NCBI GenBank assembly: GCA_029261715.1 | Contig: JAJDAT010000014.1 | Location: 186,001-250,000 of the forward strand | Reading direction: 5' to 3' | Origin: Nitrospinia bacterium | GTDB lineage: Bacteria > Nitrospinota > Nitrospinia > Nitrospinales > JAJDAT01 | Length of the DNA stretch: 64,000 nucleotides | Part shown: positions 45,345-57,400 of the stretch, one piece after another | How positions within the stretch are numbered: position 1 is the first letter of the stretch | Layout of the letters: the number at the start of each line of letters is the position of its first letter | Translations under genes and position numbers: made by a program | Notes under the pieces: generated by a model | Databases searched by the model: none | Seen by the model: only the letters and a program-made list of their open reading frames with translations | What the model was told of the DNA's origin: nothing

Positions 45345-45375
45345 TTCTTTGCGCTCTCTGCGTCCTCTGCGGTTC
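45345..45375 (-). repeat. Dispersed repeat, inverted copy 2
   Basis: These 31 bases are the exact reverse complement of 45131-45161. The stretch after them to the tpsB start (45376-45529) holds no gene and presumably carries the tpsB promoter. Confidence 0.9.
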
Positions 45376-45529
45376 AAGGCTTCGTCTTTCCGCAAAGCCT
45401 ATTCCATTGATTAATATACCCTTGTTTCGACACACCTAAATGGTCTTATCGCCTGTTAAATGGCCGTGATATACTCTTTAGTTGCTTTAAAATGAACCTA
45501 TAAAAAATCTGAAAATCTACTAGGATCTT

Positions 45530-47266
45530 GTGAACTGCGCTGACTTCAGAAATTTAATTTTCCTATATTTTTTAAGGAAAAATCTTCGGTCGCTCCTTAT
45601 TTTAGGATTGTCGATACTCGTTTTCTATTCTCATTTTGGCAACGCCGAAGCCCAAACTATTCCCAACCAAGTTTTACCTGATCGGTTTGAAAAACGATTC
45701 GAAGATCCTCCGCTCGATCCTAAATTTAAAAATAAACTCAAACTGCCAAAATTAAAACAACCCAAGCTAGATCCTAAATTGGATATGTTCCGGTTCATTC
45801 TTAAAGACATCCTCATAGAAGGCAGTACCGTCTATAAAAAAGGCGACTTTTTTTCGCTTTATAAAAATCTCCTAAACAAAGAAGTTTCGATGGGGGATGT
45901 TTATAGACTCGCCGCAGACTTCACCGCCAAATATCGCAACGAAGGCTATATCCTATCCAAAGTCACGGTGCCTCCACAACGTATCGAGAAAGGGTTGATC
46001 CGCGTCAAAGTCGTCGAGGGCTATATCAGTAAAATCAATATCAAAGGGGACGCCACCGATTCCGACAGACTCTTAAAAAAATTCGGCAAAAAAATACGCC
46101 GATCGCGTCCGCTGAAAGCCACAGTTTTAGAACGCTACACCCTGTTGGCCAACGATTTACCCGGACTGCGAGTCAAATCCGTACTCTCTCCATCGAAAAA
46201 GAAAAAAGGCGCTTCGGAACTTACCTTCCTGGTAAAACATCAAGTTTTGGAAGGCAGTGTCGGTCTGGATAATCGCGGTTCCAAGTTTAGCGGTCCGATG
46301 GTGGGCTCTCTCAGCGTGAAAGAAAATTCGGCTCTCGGTTTGGCGGAATCCACGGAAGTCCTTGCCACCTCCTCAACTCAAACCGATGAAGTTATTTATG
46401 CGAAAGTCACGCACACAGAACCTTTAGGGTTCGACGGCGCAAAATTTCAATTATCGGGAAGTCTCAGTTTGTCTGAACCCGGGCACACCCTCAAAGAGTT
46501 CGAAGTGAAAGGGAAAAGCAAAGTCGTCAGCGCATTGATCACGCATCCGTGGATCCGCACCCGCGAAGAAAACCTGACCTCCTTCTTTGGGTTCACCGCC
46601 CTGAACTCGAAAACCGACGTTTTGGGAGAACAGAGTTCAAGAGATCGCTTACGCAGTATCTACTTGCGGACCGGCTACGATTGGGTGGACAGTTTTGGCG
46701 GCGTCAACCTGATTAATTTTGAATTGCGCCGGGGCTTTAATCTGCTTGACGCCACTAAAACGGGAACCGCCGATCTCACTCGTTCCAGAGGCGAAAGCGA
46801 TTTCTCCAAAATTTCCGGCGGACTCACTCGGCTGCAATACCTGGCGCCACGCTGGATGTTTTTCGCTTCCAGCGCCTGGCAATACTCCTTCAGCCACCTC
46901 TTAGCTTCCGAAGAGTTCACCGTCGGCGGCTCCGTCTTCGGACGCGGTTACGACTTTTCAGAAATCTCAGGCGACCACGGTTTGAGCGCGAAAGCCGAAT
47001 TGCGGTTCGCACAGTCGTTGCGCATGAAATACTTTCGCGACCTGCAATACTACGTCTTCTTGGATTATGGTTCTGTTTGGGAAAAAGGCCCCGAAGCCGG
47101 CACAGATGCTCAGCAATCCATTGTCACCACTGGCGGCGGCGCTCGCTACAACCTCACACAAAATCTCTCAGGTTACTTTGAGCTGGCTAAACCTCTTGCC
47201 GCTCGCGTTGAAGCCGAGGACCACAAACACTTTCGATTATTTTTTAAGGTGTTTTATCGGTACTAA
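45530..47266 (+). CDS. Two-partner secretion outer-membrane transporter (TpsB, FhaC/ShlB type)
   Basis: A 578-residue protein starting with GTG. A signal peptide ends near residue 42 (LLILGLSILVFYSHFGNAEA). Two POTRA domains follow at about 85-230 (ILIEGSTVYKKGDFF; VVEGYISKINIKGD). A 16-stranded barrel comes next, with the GRGYDFSEISGDHGLSAKAE loop-6 motif near residue 468 and a C-terminal aromatic residue (FYRY). It should export the giant TpsA encoded 1.2 kb downstream. The two genes are separated by repeats and a GxxExxY gene, which is unusual for a TPS pair. Confidence 0.93.
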   Translation: MNCADFRNLIFLYFLRKNLRSLLILGLSILVFYSHFGNAEAQTIPNQVLPDRFEKRFEDPPLDPKFKNKLKLPKLKQPKLDPKLDMFRFILKDILIEGSTVYKKGDFFSLYKNLLNKEVSMGDVYRLAADFTAKYRNEGYILSKVTVPPQRIEKGLIRVKVVEGYISKINIKGDATDSDRLLKKFGKKIRRSRPLKATVLERYTLLANDLPGLRVKSVLSPSKKKKGASELTFLVKHQVLEGSVGLDNRGSKFSGPMVGSLSVKENSALGLAESTEVLATSSTQTDEVIYAKVTHTEPLGFDGAKFQLSGSLSLSEPGHTLKEFEVKGKSKVVSALITHPWIRTREENLTSFFGFTALNSKTDVLGEQSSRDRLRSIYLRTGYDWVDSFGGVNLINFELRRGFNLLDATKTGTADLTRSRGESDFSKISGGLTRLQYLAPRWMFFASSAWQYSFSHLLASEEFTVGGSVFGRGYDFSEISGDHGLSAKAELRFAQSLRMKYFRDLQYYVFLDYGSVWEKGPEAGTDAQQSIVTTGGGARYNLTQNLSGYFELAKPLAARVEAEDHKHFRLFFKVFYRY

Positions 47267-47280
47267 ATTCCTAAATACTT

Positions 47281-47425
47281 GAACCGCAGAGAGTACAAAG
47301 AAAAGCCAAACAAGTTCCTTATGGTAAAAGCAAAAACCATAGAGGCAGAAACCAAAAATCCTTGAACCGCAAAGGCGAAAACCTTTGAACCGCAGAGAGC
47401 GCAGAGAACGCTAAGAAAGACAAAA
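47281..47425 (+). repeat. Dispersed repeat, cluster of direct copies 3
   Basis: Three degenerate copies lie in tandem: GAACCGCAGAGAGTACAAAG at 47281, GAACCGCAAAGGCGAAAACC at 47364 and GAACCGCAGAGAGCGCAGAG at 47387 running on to 47420. The last is nearest to the consensus. They sit between tpsB and the GxxExxY gene. Confidence 0.85.
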
Positions 47426-47507
47426 CAAGTTCTAAAAGTAAAAGATGAAAACCTTTAAGTTAAATAACAACAAAGCCCATAAAGGTGACACAACAAAGGA
47501 TACAAAG

Positions 47508-47885
47508 ATGAATGAAAACGAATTGTCCCATAAAATAATAGGGGCTTGTATTGAAGTTCACCGTACTCTTGGACCAGGGCTGTTAGAAAATGTCTACCAG
47601 CAATGTTTAACGCGCGAATTTGGATTGCAAAGCATTCCCTTCGAAAAAGAAATAGCCAAACCGATCTCTTATAAAAACAGGCTAATTGAATGTGGTCTTC
47701 GTTTGGATTTTTTTGTAGATAATCGGGTTATTGTTGAGCTCAAAGCTGTTGAAAAACTGCTGCCCATTCATAAAGCTCAGGTCTTAACCTACCTAAAACT
47801 TACTGGTTGCAAGTTGGGCCTTTTGATAAATTTTAATGTTCCAATACTTAAGGATGGGATTGAACGTCTTGCTCTAGACCTTTAA
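47508..47885 (+). CDS. GxxExxY family protein (PD-(D/E)XK-like)
   Basis: From ATG 47508, preceded by AAAGGA, the protein has 125 residues: MNENELSHKIIGACIEVHR and then TLGPGLLENVYQQCL, which holds the G-x-x-E-x-x-Y motif. 'GLRLDFFVDNRVIVELKAVEKL' shows the D-x(n)-E-x-K core of a PD-(D/E)XK nuclease fold, so a nuclease function is likely but unproven. An upstream ATG at 47445 would add a repeat-derived stretch (AHKGDTTKDTK). The gene is bracketed by copies of the dispersed repeat, direct on the left and both orientations on the right. Confidence 0.9.
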   Translation: MNENELSHKIIGACIEVHRTLGPGLLENVYQQCLTREFGLQSIPFEKEIAKPISYKNRLIECGLRLDFFVDNRVIVELKAVEKLLPIHKAQVLTYLKLTGCKLGLLINFNVPILKDGIERLALDL

Positions 47886-47903
47886 TTCTTAAACATAACC
47901 TTG

Positions 47904-47936
47904 GAACCGCAGAGAGCGCAGAGAACGCAAAGAAAG
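47904..47936 (+). repeat. Dispersed repeat, direct copy 4
   Basis: GAACCGCAGAGAGCGCAGAG followed by AACGCAAAGAAAG lies 19 bases after the GxxExxY stop. The copy at 48132-48162 is its inverted complement. Confidence 0.9.
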
Positions 47937-48130
47937 ATAAAAATAAATTCCTAAGAAAATGCAAAAACCAAACTCTTGAATTCTTGAAGGGTAAAAACTA
48001 AAAAACAATACCGCAAAAACGAAATTTTTGAACTGCCAGACATCCCCCCAACAAAAGAAATAACTAAACTAATTGTTAATTTTATTGCAATTCTAAATAA
48101 CTAAATTAACGCCTTGCTTTTTTTCTTTTG
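47937..48130. other. Spacer between inverted repeat copies 4 and 5
   Basis: These 194 A+T-rich bases hold no gene. Length and layout match the spacer between copies 1 and 2 (about 183 bases), which points to a repeated element of defined size. Confidence 0.5.
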
Positions 48131-48173
48131 CCTTCTTTGCGTTCTCTGCGCTCTCTGCGGTTCAAAGGTTTTC
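48131..48173 (-). repeat. Dispersed repeat, inverted copy 5
   Basis: CTTCTTTGCGTTCTCTGCGC followed by TCTCTGCGGTTCAAAGGTTTT is the reverse complement of the direct copies. It marks the right edge of the repeat cluster before the tpsA leader. Confidence 0.9.
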
Positions 48174-48485
48174 GGTTTTGCGTTTCCCTAATCCCCTCAA
48201 AATGTTCCTTCTCCAAAAATTCCTACACAAAAACAACCCCACACCCTTTAAACACATTGAATTTCCATCTCTTATAAAGTTTTTCTCTTCCGAAATATCA
48301 GAAATTTCTGATACAATGATTGTTACAAAATTGAAACATTCTATGTATAGATTTAGTTTCGGCAATCATAGTTATTTTGAGAGGGCAAAAGAACTATTGA
48401 GTAACAGCTAGGCTTCAATAGCCATTTTGGCACACAAAATGACACTAAGATAAAGATTGAGCAGTTTGCTTCATTTTTTCGTCTT
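48174..48485 (+). promoter_or_regulatory. Leader of the giant tpsA gene
   Basis: No convincing gene is present; a 77-codon + frame at 48178-48411 lacks family features. TATCAGAAATTTCTGATA at 48296-48313 is a perfect 18-bp palindrome, a likely operator. A weak promoter-like pair, TTGTTA near 48322 and TATGTA about 16 bases on, follows it. Confidence 0.4.
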
Positions 48486-51400
48486 ATGTCCAAATTTCAT
48501 AAAAGATACAACCTGGTCGCGCATCTGCTGATTTTCTTGCAGATCGTTTGTCCGACCTACCTGTTTGCGCTACCCACCGACGGCCAAGTCGTTGCCGGCG
48601 ACGCTGTTATTCAACAGACCTCCCCCAACGAATTGGTCATCCAGCAGTCGTCCGATAAAACCATCGTCAACTGGCAAGACTTTTCGATTCAATCCCACGA
48701 AGGAGTCGAGTTCAAACAACCGTCCAGCAGTTCCACCGCTCTCAACCGAGTTCAAGGTTCCAAAGTCAGCGAAATTCTCGGCAGACTCTCCGCGAACGGC
48801 AATATATTTTTAATCAATCCCAACGGCATTATCTTCGGTCAATCATCTCGTGTCGATGTCAACGGTCTGGTCGCCTCCACCAGCGATATCCACGACAACG
48901 ATTTCATGGCGGGTCGCTATAATTTCAATATCCCGTCTCCTAAAAACGCGTTTGTAATCAATAAAGGTCAAATCACCGCTTCCGAAGCCGGACTGGTCGC
49001 GCTAGTCGCGCCAGGTGTCGACAACTCGGGCGTCATCCAAGCAAAACTGGGAAAAGTCACACTCGCTTCAGGCGATGTGTTTACGGTCGACCTCTATGGC
49101 GACGAACTGATCCAACTGGAAGTCGATAGCGAAGTCGCGCAACAAGTCATCGGTCCAGACGGAACTCCGCTCGAAGCGCTGGTCAATAACAGCGGCGAGA
49201 TTTATGCCGAGGCGGGCACGGTCATACTGGAAGCGCAAGCAGCCAGAGGCATCGTCGACCGCGTGATCAATAACGACGGCGTCATCGAAGTCCAATCCAT
49301 CGATAACGACAATGGCGTGATCGTGCTTCGAGGCGGCGACGAGGGCGAGGTTCGTGTCGCGGGAACTCTAGACGCTTCGGGATTTGAAGAAGGAGAAGAA
49401 GGCGGCACGATTCATATTCTCGGTAACGAAGTGAATTTAGATGGCGCTCAAGTCAACGCTTCCGGCGACGCTGGCGGCGGCACGGTTTTAGTGGGCGGCG
49501 ATCAACAAGGCCAAAACCCAAACATTCAAAACGCCCAAAACACGACGGTGTCGGAATCGTCTTCGATTCAAACCGACGCCATAAACAAAGGCGATGGCGG
49601 CAAGATCATCATCTGGTCGGAAAACTCAACCAAAGTATATGCTTCCCTATCTGCCACCGGAGGTAACTCCGAAGGGGATGGCGGGTTCGTTGAAACTTCC
49701 GGTAAGAAGTTTTTAGACGTCACAAAAGCTCCCATCGTTTCGGCTCCTAATGGCAAAGCCGGTACCTGGTTACTCGATCCGACCAATATCGAAATCGTCA
49801 GCGGTCCGGGCAACGGCGACGGGTCGCAAGTTTCGGTAAAGACTATTGAAACTGCATTGAACGCCGGTACCAGCGTTCACATTATCACCAGCGGTCAAGG
49901 GTTGAAAAAAGGAACCATCACCGTTTCAACGGCGATCTTAAAATCGTCGGGCGGCGACACATCGCTGACGCTGACTGCACATGGCGATATCGTGATCAAC
50001 GACACGATCACTTCCACCAACGGAACTTTGGACATCAACCTGATTGCCGGAGCGGATATTTTTGTCACCGCAGCGATCAGTACCAACGGCGGATTGGTGA
50101 TGGCCGACGCCGGGTCGATCGATCCACCGGCTAATATTTCGGGATCTTACACTCCAGCGGCGCGTATTTGCGGATCGAATGGCGCTTTGCCTAAAATCGA
50201 AATCAATGCCGACATCACAACCAACGGCGGCGCGGTTTCGTTGGGACAATTTAAAACCAAACAACATTCTTTGATCGGTGGCGGAACCTACACCAAAGAC
50301 AAACACGCAGTCACGGACGTGACCGTACAAACCGCTTCGATCAATACCGGCGGCGGCGATTTCACCATCAACGGTTCTGCAATCCTAGTCGCTTCCACGG
50401 CAACCGTCACTTCTCCCAGCGGTAACATCGCCATTGAAGGCGGAGATGAAACCCTGGTTTTTGTTGCCGGTATGCTAAACGCAGCTAACTTAATGGCAGG
50501 ACAAGTTGGCGGATCGATCCATGTATTGGGATATCAAGTCGGCCTGTTCGATAGCGCCATACTCGACGCCTCTGGCGACGCTGGCGGCGGAACGATTTTG
50601 ATCGGCGGCGATTTCCAGGGCAAAAACGAAAACATACGTAACGCTTATCAAACTTATGTCGGAACCAACGTAACGATCAACGCCGACGCTATCAACACCG
50701 GCAATGGCGGCAAAGTCATCGTTTGGGCAGACGACGTCACGCGATATTTCGGAACCATCAACGCGCGCGGCGGCGCGACATCCGGCGACGGCGGATTCGT
50801 CGAAGTCTCCGGAAAAGAAAATTTAGCGTTCGCGGGGAACGTTCAATATGGGGCGACCAATGGACAAGGCGGTACGCTGCTTCTCGACCCTAATACCTTG
50901 ACCGTTCAGGCCGGCGTCGGAACGGAAAACGATTTGGTGGGAACCACCGGCAACGACGCTAACGCCACCACCCTGGCGTTCGGAGAATTTGATACCGATA
51001 CCGCCACAATCCAGGATACGGTGATTGAAGCTTTGTTGGCGGTCGATGGAAACACCGTTATCCTGCAAGCCGACCTTGATATTACCGTCAGTACCGCTAT
51101 CAATGGCGGCGGTGGCGGCGATTTAACCCTGGAGGCCGGACGCACCATCACTGTCAACGCGGCTATCATCCTGGACGGCGACGGAATTTTAACCCTTAGC
51201 GCCGCTGACCCCGGATCTCCAACAACGTCAGGGACCGGGCAGATTTTACTTAATAATAACCTGACCACAGCCACCGGCAATATCACGCTTACTACCAATA
51301 GCAATACCGCCAATACTGCCATTACTGTTGGAGGGACAAACGCCACCATTACTACCACCACCGGCGCGGTGACGATTAACAGTCCAATTTATACGTTGGA

Positions 51401-54400
51401 CGCTTCGGTCAATGGTTTGACCATAAACACATCAGGAGACGCTGGCGTATCTGCGACCTCCGGGGAAGTGACGCTAACCAGCGCGGTCTTATTGGAAGAC
51501 AGAGTAACCATCAACACGGCTAATGGAAGCAACGGCGGCGATATCAACATTGCTGGAAATTTTACCGGAAACGACGCAGGCCAAAAACTCGTGACCTTTA
51601 GCGTCGGTTCTTCCGGAACCATCAACGTGACTGCCGCGCGGCTTGGTAATTTCAACAATAGCAGTAGCACCACAGATAGAAACCTGCGTCTGAGCGAAGT
51701 TCAATTTAACGGAGCCACAGTTCTCAATGGCACCGACATTTATACCCGGGGTACTACGATTCAGATTCTGGGCAATTTGACGATTACGACAGGAACCGTT
51801 CTTCTGGATACAAGGCGGCAATCCGGTCAGGAAGCCGCTATCACTTTATCGGGTGCCATCGATGGCGCCCAGACTCTGCAACTTGACGGTTCCGCGGTTA
51901 CCTTTGGCGGTAACATTGGTTCGACCACCGCTTTGACAGGGCTCGCTACTATTTCCACTCCAGCCACCTTGCAGGGGATTTCTATCCGCACCGCTGGAGG
52001 AGCGATTACATTCCAGGGAGTCACATTAAACACTGGCGCGGTTTCTATCGACGCTACCAACGGCGGCGGTTCTGCGGCGGGCGGCAACATCACGTTTTCC
52101 AGTAATGTCAACGGAGCGCAGAGTTTAACCATTAACACCGGAACGGGAGGAACGTTCTCGGCAACCAACATTGGAAATTCCACGGCGCTGACCGGGTTGA
52201 GCGTAACATCCGGTCAAGACATCACTCAAACCAATGCCTGGATTTCCAGCGGCACGGCCGTCTTCACCACCAACGCCAACAGCTCCAATATCACATTAAC
52301 CAACGCCAGCAACAACTTCTCGGGTACGTTGAGTTTGAACACCAACGGCGCCGGCAACGCCACCGTGGATAATGGTAGTAACGCCCTCGATCTGGCGGCC
52401 TCGACGGTGGGCGGCAGCTTGGCGATCACCGCCGGGGGCGCGATCAGCGACAGCGGAGTTCTAGCCATAACAGGAACATCATCATTCACCACGGACGTCG
52501 ACGATATTACGATCACGTTGGATCAAGCCAGTACGTTTACGGGAGCGATGACCTTGACCACGCAAACAGCGGGCGGCAACACGGCGAACGTTTCGATCAC
52601 TAACCTTGCGGCCGACATGACCCTGGCGGCCTCCACCGTGGCTGGCAACCTTACGATCAGCGGCGCAAGCATTACCGTATCCGGGGCGATTGCCGGGTCT
52701 GGCTTTATCACTCTGGATGCCAATGGAACCAACGCCGACGTAAATCTCAACGCCGCATTGACCGCCGGGTCGGGCAGCGCCGTGACAATCACCGCCGACG
52801 ACTCAATAACCGCTATGGCTGCAGGCGATATTACCGCCAGCGGCGCGGGCGCGATTTCCGTTACGGCCAACACCAACACCTCGAACGGCAATGACGACGA
52901 CGATATCGTAATGGCCGACGGCACATTGTGGGATGCGGGTACCGGCACGATCTCGGTCATCACAACAGGGGCCAATTCGGGCGACATAACCATTGGCGGA
53001 TTGTTGACCCTGAACAACACTGCCACTGCCGTCACCGTCACGACCGATCCTTCCAGCGGTTCGGGTGTCATCAACGACGCTGGAGATATCGATATCGATA
53101 TTGTCGCCGCTTCCGGTGGCCTGTTGATAGACGGCCGCGGCATCGGTAATGGAGGGGGAGATGACACTCTTGAAACCACTATCGCCAGCATCGACCTTGA
53201 TAACCTGAACTCGGGCAATGTGAGAATTGCTGAAACCGATGCCATCACAATCACTAAATTAAATCAAGCCGCCAGTACGGGAACTCTTTTATTAACCGCC
53301 GGAGGAACCATTACCGTCTCTGGCGCCGTGACCTGGAATGCAGGCGGCACCACCCTGACAGCGACCGGACAAAACTCGGATATCCTGGTCAACGCGGCGT
53401 TGAGCAATTCCGGTTCGGGAGGCGGCCTCAATCTCAACGCCGCCGACAGTGTCATCTTCGCGGCGGCGGGAGATATAACTATAGATATTGCCGCAAATAA
53501 TCTAAACATCACAGCCAATACCGACAACTTGAGCGGAGATAGCTTCAACGTCATCACCATGGACAATGACACGTTGATCAGCGCTACAGCCGGGTTCATT
53601 AATCTAGTAAATTCCGGAGCCAACGGCGGAAACATCACCCTCGGCGGCGTGACCAACAGCACCGGGAATGTGACCATAAGCACCGCTGCCAGTATCATAG
53701 ATGGCGGAGATATGTTTGTGGACGTTGTCACAACCAGCGGAACCCTGACCATCAACGCGGTTTCGGGTGTCGGTTCAGCGGCAGGCGCCGGAGCGGACAC
53801 GGCATTAGAAATCACCGTGGGTTCGCTGGACGTCGACAACACCGGTTCGAATAACGTCCTTCTAGACGAAACGGATGGGATCAACATCGTCAACCTGAAC
53901 ACCAGTTCCGCCAATGGAGATATCACGGTAACCGCAGCGGGAACCATTAATTTGACCGCCGACGGGGCTATCGCCGCCGGTAACGGAGCTGTGTCCCTAA
54001 CCGCTTCGTCGGGATCGATTGAAGATACTGCCGGAACGGGTAACGCAAAAATCACCACAACGGGCGCTATCAGCTTGACCGCTTCGGCAGGGGTCGGGCA
54101 ATCCGCTGTTCTAGAAATCACCAGTTCTTCCAACCTGACGGTGAACGCCAATCAAAGCATTCAAGTTGCCAGCTCGACGACGTTGACCGATTTGACACTA
54201 ACACTCGATCCAGGATCGACGGCAGACACCTACACCATCATCGATGGCGGCAACTTGACGCTTAGCTTAACGGACTCCGGAACCGCAACCGACATCGGCG
54301 GAATTTCGCTTGCGGCGGGGAATTTAAATTTTACGTTGACGACAGACACGGGCGCGGTAACCACTTCCGGGAACATCGATATCAACTCCGGAAATTTTTC

Positions 54401-57400
54401 CGTCACCACCACAGACGGCAGCCAAACTTACTCCAATACCATCGACGCTAACAACGTGACGTTGAACGCCGACGGTACGAACTCGGACGTCAACCTGCAA
54501 GCCGCGATCACGACGGCTTCGGGCGGTGTGGTGACGATCACCGCCGACGACTCGGTTATTGCGACGGCAACCGGCGACATCACCTCCAGCGGCGCCGGAG
54601 CGCTTTCCGTCACGGCCAATACCAACACGTCGAACGGAGATACCGGGGATGTCATCACCATGGCGGACGGCACGGTGTGGAATGCGGGCAGTGGCACGAT
54701 CACGTTAACCCTGACAGGAACCAACTCGGGCAGCATCACCATCGGTAGCGTGTCGACCACAAACGCCACAGCCACCGCCGTTACCCTCACGACCGGCATT
54801 GGTCAGATTGTCGATGCCGGCGAAATCGATGTAGATATCGTCGCGGCGAGCGGCGGCCTGGTGATAGACTCCGCCGCTGGGGTTGGTATCACCGGGAACA
54901 TTTTCATAGAAACCACGGTTGCCAGTATCGATCTCGACAACAATGGCGGCAATGCAAGAATCGATGAAACGGACGCAATTAGCGTCACCAAATTGAATAA
55001 TACTGGCTCAACGCTCGTCTTAAGAGCTTCAGGAACCATCACCATCACCGCTGGGCAATCCGGCGTCACCTGGGGTGTAGGCTCTACCCAAATTACGGCG
55101 CTCGGGCAAAACTCGGATATCCTGGTCAATGCGGCGTTGAGTAATTCGGGTTCGGGAACCAGCCTCAATATCAATGCGGCCGACAGCGTCATCTTCGGCG
55201 CTGCGGGAGATATTACCGTAGACAATAATTCGATTTCCATCTCCTCCAACACCGACAACTTGAGCGGCGACTCCGGTAACGTCATCACCATGAATGACGA
55301 CACGTTGATCAACGCCACCGGCAGCACGATCCTCTTGCAATCCGGCGGCTCCAACGCGGGCGATATCACGCTCGGCGGATTGACGACGACAAACGCCACC
55401 GCTTCGGCCATCACGGTGAACGCTGGTTTCGGCAATGCCATCATCGACGGCGGAGTTACTCATGTCGATGCCGTCGCGACGTCGGGGACGATCACCTTGA
55501 TCGGCTCGGCGGGCATCGGCTCGGCGGGTTCCATTGACGTCAACACGGCGGTACTGGTTGTCGATTCGAATGGAGATATCCTGGTCAACAGTTCCACGAC
55601 GTTAACGGATTTGACGATCACACTCGAACCGGGGTCGGCAGCGGAAACCTACACCATCACCGACGGCGGAAACTTAACGCTTAGCTTGACGGATAGCGGA
55701 ACGGATCTCGATATCGGCGGAATTTCTCTTTCGGCGGGGAATATGAATTTCACGTTGACGACAGACACCGGAGCAGTGACCACTTCCGGAAATATCGACA
55801 TCAACTCCGGTAACTTTTCGGTTACCACGACGGCGGGAAGCCAAACCTATTCCAACACCATCGACGCCAACGACGTCACATTGGACGCGAATGGACAGAA
55901 TTCGGATTTGACCTTTAATGCGGCGATCACCACCGTCTCCGGCGGCGCCGTAACGTTGACCGCCGATGATAGCATTTTATTCTCAGCGATCTCATCAGAT
56001 ATTACCAGTAACGGCGCGGGAAATATGTCGATCACCGCAAACACCGCCACCACGAACGGCGACAGCGGCGACGTGATCACGATGGTGAATGGCGTTGAGA
56101 TCAGTTCGGGTTCCGGAACCATGACGGTGACCTCGACCGGGGCGAACGCAGGCGATATCACCATCGGCCGGTTAATCTCCAGCAACGCCACGAGTTCCGC
56201 GATAACGGTCACCGCAGGTTTGGGCGCTGTCCTGGACGGGAACACGACGACCCAAAATTTTGTCTTAACCACCACTGGTGGCGTGGTGATAGACGCCGCC
56301 ACCGGTGTCGGGACCTCCGGCGAAGCCCTGGAACTCACGGCGACTTCGGTGGATGTCGATAATACGACTTCAGGCGGAATCTTTTTAACCGAAGCAGACA
56401 GCATCAACATCGTTAAATTAAACTCAAGTTCCACCAATGGAGATATCACGATTTCGGCGGCAGGTACGATCAATATCACCGTCGACGGCGCCATCGCCGC
56501 CGGAAGCGGCAACGTTTCCATCACCGCCTCGGCAGGGTCCATTGAAGACACCGCCGGAACGGGTAACGCAAAGATCACCACGACCGGAACGATCAGTTTG
56601 ACCGCTTCGGCAGGTGTTGGGCAGTCTGCCGTGTTGGAAATCGCCAGTTCCGCGAACCTGACGGTAGACGCAAACCAAAGTATCCAAATCTCAAGTTCCA
56701 CAGCCTTGACCGATCTGACACTCACAGTCAATCCCAGCGTTCTGACCGACGCAACCTATTCCATCGCAGCGTCCAATTTTTCAACCTTCACGTTAACGGA
56801 CAATGGTTCGAACGTAGAACTGGGTCAGGTCGCTTTGTCATCGGGAAGTTTGAATTTAAGTCTGACCACCGATTCCGGGAATTTGGATATCGGGACCGCT
56901 GGAACGGTCAATACGGGTACGTCAGGAAATCTAACAATCGTTTCGGCTGGAAACATTACAGACACCAACGCGATTTCCGTAACCGGCACGTCAAGTTTTA
57001 CCGTAACCGGCACGAACATCATCACCTTGGACAATGCTAGCAACGCCTTCTCCGGCGCGATCACTTTGGCATCCGGAACCGGGGCGGTACAATTGACCAA
57101 CAGTACGGCGACTTCTCTGGCGGCTTCCACTTTAGGCGGAGCTTTGACCGTGACTTCTAGCGGCGCCATCACCCAAACAGGAATATTAGATGTAACGGGA
57201 AACGCCAGCTTCACCACAAACGTCAACAATCAAGCGATTACATTAAGCAACCCTGGCAACGCTTTCAGAGGAACCCTCGCCTTCACAACACAGGGGACCA
57301 CTGGCAACGTCGTCATTGACAACGGCAACACCAACTTACAATTGGCGGCATCCACCATTCAAGGGACATTCTCGGCAAGAGCCGGAGGAACCATTACTCA

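Noticed and set aside
46649-46920. Minus-strand frames inside tpsB
   Set aside because: Overlapping frames opposite a clear POTRA-barrel protein, with no family features.
45078-48173. Repeat cluster as a CRISPR array
   Set aside because: Copies vary in length, orientation and spacing, and no cas gene is present.
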